From Erythrobacter neustonensis (GTDB lineage Bacteria; Pseudomonadota; Alphaproteobacteria; Sphingomonadales; Sphingomonadaceae): a DNA stretch of 64,000 nt. Under the pieces are notes generated by a model that searched no databases, was not told where the DNA came from, and was given only the letters and a program-made list of their open reading frames with translations. Both the position numbers and the translations under genes were made by a program. The stretch is taken from assembly GCF_001663175.1 (NCBI RefSeq), contig NZ_CP016033.1:558001-622000 (forward strand), given 5' to 3'. The stretch's first letter is position 1, and the number at the start of each line of letters is the position of its first letter. Positions 58,718 to 64,000 of the stretch are shown in pieces.

Positions 58718-59065
58718 ATGGCTTCCCCCTGGAAAGACGCGCGCGGCGTGATCGTCACCACCACCCCCACGCTCGAAGGCAGGCCCATTCAGGACTACCT
58801 CGGGATCGTCACGGGCGAAGTGATCGTCGGCGCGAACCTGTTCCGCGACCTGTTCGCCAATATCCGCGACATCGTGGGCGGGCGCTCGGGCAGTTACGAG
58901 CGCATCCTTGCCGATGCGCGCAATCAGGCGATCGAGGAATTGCAGGCCGAAGCGGCCGCGCGCGGCGGCAATGCCGTGGTCGGGGTCGATCTCGATTACG
59001 AGGTTATCGGCGATCGCGGCTCGATGCTGATGGTCTCGGCCAGCGGCACCGCAGTTCGGGTCTAA
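58718..59065 (+). CDS. UPF0145/YbjQ-family heavy-metal-binding domain protein
   Basis: 115 residues. [40 protein letters not shown] and [20 protein letters not shown] match the YbjQ family; [14 protein letters not shown] follows. Members form pentamers in crystal structures and their physiological role is not established. The stop overlaps the end of the convergent CPBP gene by 4 bases. Confidence 0.9.
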   Translation: MASPWKDARGVIVTTTPTLEGRPIQDYLGIVTGEVIVGANLFRDLFANIRDIVGGRSGSYERILADARNQAIEELQAEAAARGGNAVVGVDLDYEVIGDRGSMLMVSASGTAVRV

Positions 59066-59835
59066 CCGCCCGCCAGCACAAACAGCGCATTGTACCCGGC
59101 ATGGTAGGCGATCGCACTCGCCAGACCCAGCCGGGTGCGCAGATAGGCGAGGATCATCCCGCCCAGCACCTGCGGCGCCACCACCACCAATCCGGCTGCA
59201 CTTTCCAGCGCGCGGAAATTGCCTAGGTGAATGAGGCCGAAGAGGATCGCCGATCCCCATACTATGACCGCGAAACGGGCGGCGAACCAGCGCGGAACGG
59301 CGGTGTCGCGGCGGCGCGTGACGCCCCACCACACCAACCCTGTTGCCGCCGTCGCCGCGCCCGCCAGACCCAGCGCGCGGGCGTGTTCGGGCCACCACTG
59401 CCCCGCCAGCAACAAGGCCAGCGCTCCAAACCCGAAGGCGGCAAACCGCAAGGCTGCGGCGCGGCCCGTCAACCAGCCGCGAAACAGCAGTTCTTCGAGC
59501 AGCGGCGCGATCACCAGAAAGGCGAGCGGGCTGGCGGCAAGGCTATCGGCAGGAATATCCGCCGCGGGCAGCACCCCTGACGCGCGCGCTGCCAGCCACA
59601 GCGGGCCGACGACAAGGGCGAGACATCCTGCATGCACAAGCATCGCTGCAAGAACCACGATGGCCGCCGCGCCCCGCGACAGCACGCGGCGCCCGGTATA
59701 GCCCGGCCACAGCACGAACCGCGCCGCCTCGGCCATTCGCCCGCGCAGCCCCGTCGCACGCCCGCTTGCATCGGCTGCGTCTGACGGAGTAAGGGCCGCG
59801 CTCACACTTCCAACATTCTCGGTGACATCGTCCAA
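59062..59835 (-). CDS. CPBP-family intramembrane glutamic endopeptidase
   Basis: 257 residues if translated from TTG 59835, which overlaps the divergent yebC ATG; ATG 59736 ([10 protein letters not shown], behind GGGGGCGA) is a credible shorter start. About seven hydrophobic helices. The CPBP motifs are [11 protein letters not shown] (motif 1), FGLIHLGN (motif 2) and AYHAGYN (motif 3). Family members process prenylated or other membrane proteins or protect from bacteriocins. Confidence 0.82.
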   Translation of the reverse strand: MDDVTENVGSVSAALTPSDAADASGRATGLRGRMAEAARFVLWPGYTGRRVLSRGAAAIVVLAAMLVHAGCLALVVGPLWLAARASGVLPAADIPADSLAASPLAFLVIAPLLEELLFRGWLTGRAAALRFAAFGFGALALLLAGQWWPEHARALGLAGAATAATGLVWWGVTRRRDTAVPRWFAARFAVIVWGSAILFGLIHLGNFRALESAAGLVVVAPQVLGGMILAYLRTRLGLASAIAYHAGYNALFVLAGG

Positions 59836-60578
59836 TGGCAGGCCATTCCAAGTTCAAGAACATCATGCACCGCAAGGGCGCGCAGGACAAGAAACGCGCC
59901 GCGCAGTTCTCCAAGCTGAGCCGCGAAATCACCGTGGCTGCCAAGATGGGCATGCCCGATCCCGACATGAACCCGCGCCTGCGGCTCGCGGTCAACGCCG
60001 CCAAGGCGCAGTCGATGCCCAAGGACAACATCCAGCGCGCGATCGACAAGGCCGCGCAGGCCGGCGGCGAGGATTACAGCGAAATGCGCTACGAAGGCTA
60101 CGGCCCGGGCGGCGTGGCGCTGATCGTCGAGGCGCTGACCGACAACCGCAACCGCACCGCAACCAACGTGCGCACCGCTTTCAGCAAGAACGGTGGCAAC
60201 TTGGGCTCGGAAGGTTCGGTGTCGCACGGCTTCGAACGCCGCGGGCTGATCGAATATTTGGCAAGCGTCGGCGACGAGGAAAAGGTGCTCGAAGCCGCGA
60301 TCGAAGCGGGCGCGGATGATGTCGAAAGCTCGGAAGACGGCCACACGATCTGGACCGCCGCCGAAGCCCTGCACGGCGTGGCCGGCGAACTGGAGAAGGT
60401 GCTTGGCCCGGCGGACAATGTGAAGCTGGCATGGAAGCCCGTGCTGACCGTCGAAGCCGACGAAGCCACCGCCGCCACCTTGATGAAGCTGATCGACACG
60501 CTCGAAGACGATGACGATGTCCAGACCGTGTGGGGCAATTACGAAATCTCGGACGAGGTGATGGAGAAGCTGGGCTGA
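59835..60578 (+). CDS. yebC: YebC/PmpR-family regulatory protein
   Basis: 247 residues. [20 protein letters not shown] and [13 protein letters not shown] are the family start; [20 protein letters not shown] and [13 protein letters not shown] follow. YebC proteins act as transcription regulators and, more recently, as ribosome factors for difficult motifs. It is next to ruvC, as in many proteobacteria. Confidence 0.97.
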   Translation: MAGHSKFKNIMHRKGAQDKKRAAQFSKLSREITVAAKMGMPDPDMNPRLRLAVNAAKAQSMPKDNIQRAIDKAAQAGGEDYSEMRYEGYGPGGVALIVEALTDNRNRTATNVRTAFSKNGGNLGSEGSVSHGFERRGLIEYLASVGDEEKVLEAAIEAGADDVESSEDGHTIWTAAEALHGVAGELEKVLGPADNVKLAWKPVLTVEADEATAATLMKLIDTLEDDDDVQTVWGNYEISDEVMEKLG

Positions 60579-60667
60579 GACGCGGGGAGTGGCTGCTCGC
60601 GATCGCGCTTGGCGGCGCATTTTTGCTGGCAGCCGCTTGGCGGATCGGCCTCGCATTCGGGTTGTAG
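60575..60667 (+). CDS. Candidate 30-residue single-pass membrane peptide between yebC and ruvC
   Basis: The frame between yebC and ruvC encodes [20 protein letters not shown] followed by a short amphipathic tail and TAG. It would be a positively charged N-terminus plus one transmembrane helix. The only start-like codon is CTG at 60575, overlapping the yebC stop as CTGA; TAG 60665 is one base before the ruvC GTG. The tight packing argues for a real gene, but the start codon is non-standard. Confidence 0.4.
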   Translation: MRRGEWLLAIALGGAFLLAAAWRIGLAFGL

Positions 60668-60668
60668 G

Positions 60669-61142
60669 GTGCTGATCCTCGGCCTGGATCCTTCATTGTC
60701 CTCGACCGGGTGGGGTGTGATCCGCAGCGAAGGCGCGCGGATCAGCCACATTGCCAACGGCCAGATCAAGACCGATGCGGGCGCGCCGATGGCCGCGCGG
60801 CTTGCCGCGATCCAGTCCGGCATTGCCGCGGTGATCGCCGAACACCGCCCGGCGCGCGCCGCGGCGGAGGAAATCTTCGTCAACAAGAACCCGCAATCGA
60901 CGCTCAAGCTGGCGCAGGCGCGCGGCTGTGTGCTGGCGGCTTGCGGCGCGGCGGGGATCGCGGTCAACGAACACGCCGCGCGGCTGGTGAAGAAAGCGGT
61001 CACCGGCACGGGGGCTGCGGAAAAGCAGCAGGTCGCCGCGATGATCAAGGTGTTGCTCCCCGGCGTCGCGGTGGCCGGGAGCGACGCGGCCGATGCCCTC
61101 GCCGTCGCGATTGCCGACGCGCATCTGGCCCCCAAATTCTGA
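60669..61142 (+). CDS. ruvC: Crossover junction endodeoxyribonuclease RuvC
   Basis: 157 residues from GTG 60669 (VLILGLDPSLSSTGWGVIRS); an in-frame ATG at 60609 would add 20 unrelated residues. LILGLDPS supplies the first catalytic Asp, AAEEIFVNKNPQSTLKLAQA the Glu region and GSDAADALAVAIADAH the last Asp residues. It resolves Holliday junctions. ruvA and ruvB do not follow it. Confidence 0.95.
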   Translation: MLILGLDPSLSSTGWGVIRSEGARISHIANGQIKTDAGAPMAARLAAIQSGIAAVIAEHRPARAAAEEIFVNKNPQSTLKLAQARGCVLAACGAAGIAVNEHAARLVKKAVTGTGAAEKQQVAAMIKVLLPGVAVAGSDAADALAVAIADAHLAPKF

Positions 61143-61158
61143 TCGGAAAGACAGGCCC

Positions 61159-61506
61159 ATGATCCACCTTTACGGCATTCCCAACTGCGACACGGTGAAG
61201 AAAGCGCGCGTGTGGCTCGACAAGGCGGGCAAGGCCTACACCTTCCATGACTACAAGAAGGAAGGCGCCGATCCCGAGCGCGTGACCCGCTGGATCGGGA
61301 CTGCGGGGCTCGATGCGGTCGTCAACCGCAAGGGGACGACCTACCGCGCGCTGTCCGATGCCGACAAGGCGCTTGCCGCCGACAGTCACACCGCTGCCGC
61401 ATTGCTGGTTCAGCATCCCAGCATCATCAAGCGCCCCATCGCCGAACACGAAAACGGCATCCTTGTGGGTTTCAGGGAAGACGAATGGTCCGCAGCCTTG
61501 CTTTGA
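61159..61506 (+). CDS. ArsC/Spx-family protein (YffB-like)
   Basis: 115 residues from ATG 61159. IHLYGIPNCDTVKKARVWLD has a single active-site Cys like YffB/Spx-type ArsC relatives; KRPIAEHENGILVGFREDEW ends the fold. True arsenate reductases keep a different set of arginines, so a glutathione-linked reductase of unknown substrate is more likely. It overlaps the next gene by 22 bases. Confidence 0.88.
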   Translation: MIHLYGIPNCDTVKKARVWLDKAGKAYTFHDYKKEGADPERVTRWIGTAGLDAVVNRKGTTYRALSDADKALAADSHTAAALLVQHPSIIKRPIAEHENGILVGFREDEWSAALL

Positions 61507-62549
61507 TTTTTGCAGCCTTGCTCGCAGCGCCTGCCGCAGCGCAGGAAATGGTGGTCATCGCGCACCGCGGCGCGAGCGCCGAGCGGCCCGAGCACACGCT
61601 CGCCGCCTATGAACGCGCGATTGATCAGGGCGCGGACTATATCGAGCCCGATCTGGTCGCGACCAAGGACCTGGTGCTGGTGGCGCGGCACGAGAACGAA
61701 TTGTCGGGCACCACCGATGTCGCCTCCCGCGAGGAATTCGAAGACCGCCGCCGCGACAAGACCATTGACGGGCAGCGCGTGGCAGGCTGGTTCGCCGAGG
61801 ACTTCACCCTTGCCGAACTGAGGACGCTGCGGGCCAAGGAACGCATTCCGACGCTGCGCCCCGCCAATGCGCGGTTCGACGGGCTTTACGAGGTGCCGAC
61901 CTTCGCCGACATCGTCAGGCTGGTGCGCGCTAAGGAGGCCGAAAGCGGGCGGCGGATCGGCCTCTATCCCGAGCTGAAGCACCCCACCTTCATGCTCCAG
62001 TATGCCGGGATCGACATGGTCGACCTGTTGCTGCGCGACTTGTCGCAGCTCGGCATCACGCCGCAGGACCCGGTCTTCATCCAGAGCTTCGAGATCGCGC
62101 CTTTGCAGCGGTTGAAGCAGCGCGGGGGCGGGTTCAGGCTGGTGCAGCTGGTCAAGCCCGAGGACGGCCCGGCGGACGAACCTGCGATCCGCTATGCCGA
62201 GATGATCGCGCCTGCCGGCCTTGCCGAGATCGCGAAATATGCCGATGCGGTGGGCGCGCATATCGCGCTGCTCCTGACCCCCGATGGCACGCCGACGACG
62301 CTTGTGGCGGATGCCAAGGCGGCGGGATTGGCGGTGCATGCATGGACCGTGCGGCCCGAAAACGAATTTCTGCCTGCCATGCTGCGATCAGGGACGGACC
62401 CGAAGGGGCGCGGTTGCGACGGCGCATTGCTGGCGATGCTGCGCGCGGCGGGTGTTTCGGGGGTGTTTGCCGATCATCCGGGCCGCGCCGTGGACGCGGT
62501 CAAAGGCGGGAAGGAAAACCTGCTGTGCAGCGTCAGCGGCGCCAGATAG
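61485..62549 (+). CDS. glpQ: Secreted glycerophosphodiester phosphodiesterase
   Basis: 354 residues. A signal peptide ends AAPAAAQ. VVIAHRGASAERPEHTLAAY, YIEPDLVATKDLVLVARHEN, LYPELKHPTFML and the C-terminal FADHPG define the GDPD fold of the periplasmic GlpQ type. It hydrolyses glycerophosphodiesters to glycerol-3-phosphate. Confidence 0.95.
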   Translation: MVRSLALIFAALLAAPAAAQEMVVIAHRGASAERPEHTLAAYERAIDQGADYIEPDLVATKDLVLVARHENELSGTTDVASREEFEDRRRDKTIDGQRVAGWFAEDFTLAELRTLRAKERIPTLRPANARFDGLYEVPTFADIVRLVRAKEAESGRRIGLYPELKHPTFMLQYAGIDMVDLLLRDLSQLGITPQDPVFIQSFEIAPLQRLKQRGGGFRLVQLVKPEDGPADEPAIRYAEMIAPAGLAEIAKYADAVGAHIALLLTPDGTPTTLVADAKAAGLAVHAWTVRPENEFLPAMLRSGTDPKGRGCDGALLAMLRAAGVSGVFADHPGRAVDAVKGGKENLLCSVSGAR

Positions 62550-62615
62550 GTTCTGCGCCCTGTTTGACCCCTGCCAGACCCCGGTTCGATGCCTTTCACC
62601 GCGGGCCCGAGTGGA

Positions 62616-62631
62616 TGTTTCACGTGAAACA
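62616..62631. promoter_or_regulatory. parS: parS centromere site (ParB-binding palindrome)
   Basis: TGTTTCACGTGAAACA at 62616-62631 is an exact match to the canonical bacterial parS palindrome, extended by flanking A/T to 18 bases (62615-62632). It is in the 105-base non-coding gap between the convergent ends of the GDPD gene and ubiG. ParB nucleates here and spreads to form the partition complex. No other full match was seen in the window, and parAB are not in view. Confidence 0.93.
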
Positions 62632-62654
62632 TACGCGGCGGGCAAGCGCCCGAA

Positions 62655-63392
62655 TCAGGCGTGCCGCGCGCTAAGAATATAATTGAGCGAAAGATCGTCC
62701 GACAGGTGCAGCCCCTTGCCCGGACGCCACGCGATCCCGCGCTGTGCGGTCACGCGCAAACCCGCATCCGCGAGCAGCGCCTCAAGCTCGTCGGGGGTGA
62801 CGAAATCCTCCCAGTGGTGCGTGCCGCGCGGCACGTATCCGACCATTTCGGCAGCGCCCACCAGCAGCAGCCGCGAGGCCGCGGTGCGGTTGGGGGTGGA
62901 CAGGATCAGCAGGCCCCCGGGTGCCAGCCGCGCGGCGACATCGCGCAGGAACGCGGCCTTGTCCGAGACATGCTCGATCACCTCGACGCTTGTTACCAGA
63001 TCGAATTCGCCGATATCCTGCCCGGCGACCTCACCCGCCATGTAGCGGATATCGAGGCCCACACCTTCGGCATGCGCTGCGGCCGCCGCGACATTCTCCG
63101 CCGCGGCATCGACCCCGGTCACCGCAGCGCCCAGCCGCGCGAGCGGTTCGCACAAGAGTCCTGCCCCGCAGCCGATATCGAGCGCCGTCTTGCCCGCCAG
63201 CGGCCTTGCTGCGCGCGGCGCATCGGGCCAGTGCGCATCGATCGCATCGCGAATGAACGCCATCCGCACCGGGTTCACCTGATGCAGGCTCGCCATCGGG
63301 CCCTTGGGGTTCCACCAGTCGCGCGCCAGCTTGCTGAAGAAATCGGCTTCCTCGGGCCGGATAGTTACATTCGATACGTTTGCGTTTCCCAT
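62655..63392 (-). CDS. ubiG: Ubiquinone biosynthesis O-methyltransferase
   Basis: 245 residues. [20 protein letters not shown] is the UbiG-specific N-terminal motif; [19 protein letters not shown] is SAM motif I, and [20 protein letters not shown] and [20 protein letters not shown] follow. It methylates two hydroxyls of the ubiquinone ring. It is divergent from lysC. Confidence 0.97.
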   Translation of the reverse strand: MGNANVSNVTIRPEEADFFSKLARDWWNPKGPMASLHQVNPVRMAFIRDAIDAHWPDAPRAARPLAGKTALDIGCGAGLLCEPLARLGAAVTGVDAAAENVAAAAAHAEGVGLDIRYMAGEVAGQDIGEFDLVTSVEVIEHVSDKAAFLRDVAARLAPGGLLILSTPNRTAASRLLLVGAAEMVGYVPRGTHHWEDFVTPDELEALLADAGLRVTAQRGIAWRPGKGLHLSDDLSLNYILSARHA

Positions 63393-63445
63393 CCTTCCCC
63401 CTTAACAGCCGCCGCGAACACTCACCAGCCGGAGCATTGACCGAC

Positions 63446-64000
63446 GTGGCGCGTATCGTGATGAAATTCGGTGGCACTTCGATGGCCGGGACAGAACGCA
63501 TCCGCCGGGTGGCCAATATCGTGCGCGCGCAGGCCGCGGTCAAACCGGACGGGACACGCGATTCGGTCGCGGTCGTCGTCAGCGCGATGGCGGGCGAGAC
63601 CGACCGCCTCGTCAATTTCTGCCGCGAGGCGAACCCGCTTTACGATCCGGCCGAATATGACGTCGTGGTTGCCAGCGGCGAACAGGTGACCAGCGGCTTG
63701 CTCGCGCTTACCTTGCAAGCTTTGGGCTGCAAGGCGCGCAGCTGGCTCGGCTGGCAATTGCCGATCCACACCGTCGAAGCCCATGCCAAGGCGCGCGTCG
63801 AAAGCATCGATGCCGAGGCGCTGATCGCCAGCATGGAAGCGGGCGAGATCGCGGTGATCCCCGGCTTTCAGGGGCTGTCGGCAGAGGGCCGCGTCACCAC
63901 GCTGGGCCGCGGTGGATCGGACACCTCGGCGGTGGCGGTGGCCGCCGCGATCAAGGCGGATCGCTGCGACATCTACACCGATGTCGACGGCGTCTACACC
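63446..64000 (+). CDS. lysC: Aspartokinase (3' partial)
   Basis: 185 residues to the right edge from GTG 63446; TTG 63437 would add three. [54 protein letters not shown] and [20 protein letters not shown] are diagnostic of the kinase domain. The regulatory ACT domains lie beyond the window. It phosphorylates aspartate at the head of Lys/Thr/Met synthesis. Confidence 0.96.
   Translation, partial: MARIVMKFGGTSMAGTERIRRVANIVRAQAAVKPDGTRDSVAVVVSAMAGETDRLVNFCREANPLYDPAEYDVVVASGEQVTSGLLALTLQALGCKARSWLGWQLPIHTVEAHAKARVESIDAEALIASMEAGEIAVIPGFQGLSAEGRVTTLGRGGSDTSAVAVAAAIKADRCDIYTDVDGVYT

Overview
The window is a high-GC, gene-dense stretch of an alphaproteobacterial chromosome, most likely Sphingomonadales (Erythrobacteraceae-like). 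This is inferred from gene content: an alphaproteobacterial GapR/DUF2312 protein, DUF1244, a fused CysN/CysC, UbiG, a DevBCA-type exporter, a ShlB/FhaC-type transporter next to FecR and CHASE2 genes, and a canonical parS site. No rRNA, tRNA, CRISPR array or insertion sequence could be recognised.

1-12.8 kb holds housekeeping and transport genes: a 5'-truncated TPR plus PRMT7/9-like methyltransferase, rpoZ with its terminator, an orphan ParA-like ATPase, a DUF3667 membrane protein, ftsH with a clear terminator, and a TetR regulator divergent from a four-gene tripartite ABC efflux cassette (permease, ATPase, HlyD adaptor, NodT-type outer membrane factor) with two operator-like palindromes between them. 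A MaoC / CoA-transferase pair follows.

12.9-44.9 kb is a large polysaccharide locus. It supplies precursors (manC, manA; cysD, cysNC, cysQ for PAPS; wecC, wecB for ManNAc/ManNAcA; rmlACDB for dTDP-L-rhamnose). It contains an Alg14/Alg13-like split glycosyltransferase pair, an OPX export lipoprotein, a Wzc-like BY-kinase, two GT2 enzymes, a WsaF-like glycosyltransferase, a flippase, two O-antigen ligase/polymerase family proteins, two methyltransferases, and a pyruvyl transferase paired with an Fe-S F420-dehydrogenase-beta-like protein. No initiating phosphoglycosyltransferase and no sulfotransferase were seen. The locus is interrupted at 40.4-42.4 kb by a P4-type integrase that appears to lack its catalytic tyrosine and by an AT-rich spacer.

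44.9-49.3 kb is a valine/isobutyrate catabolic operon (isobutyryl-CoA dehydrogenase, VOC protein, HIBYL-CoA hydrolase, enoyl-CoA hydratase, 3-hydroxyisobutyrate dehydrogenase). 49.4-56.5 kb has small genes and then a candidate signalling/secretion module: a FecR-domain protein with a long Gly/Asn/Asp-rich tail, a CHASE2-(degenerate GGDEF)-EAL protein, and a divergent TpsB-type outer membrane transporter whose apparent ATG start would truncate its signal peptide.

56.5-64 kb returns to housekeeping genes: pyk, DUF1244, gapR, a UPF0145 protein, a CPBP protease, yebC, a likely unannotated 30-residue membrane peptide, ruvC, an ArsC/Spx-like protein, a glycerophosphodiesterase, ubiG and the 5' part of aspartokinase. 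A perfect parS centromere palindrome (TGTTTCACGTGAAACA) lies between the convergent ends of the glycerophosphodiesterase gene and ubiG, suggesting that this end of the window lies in the origin/centromere region.
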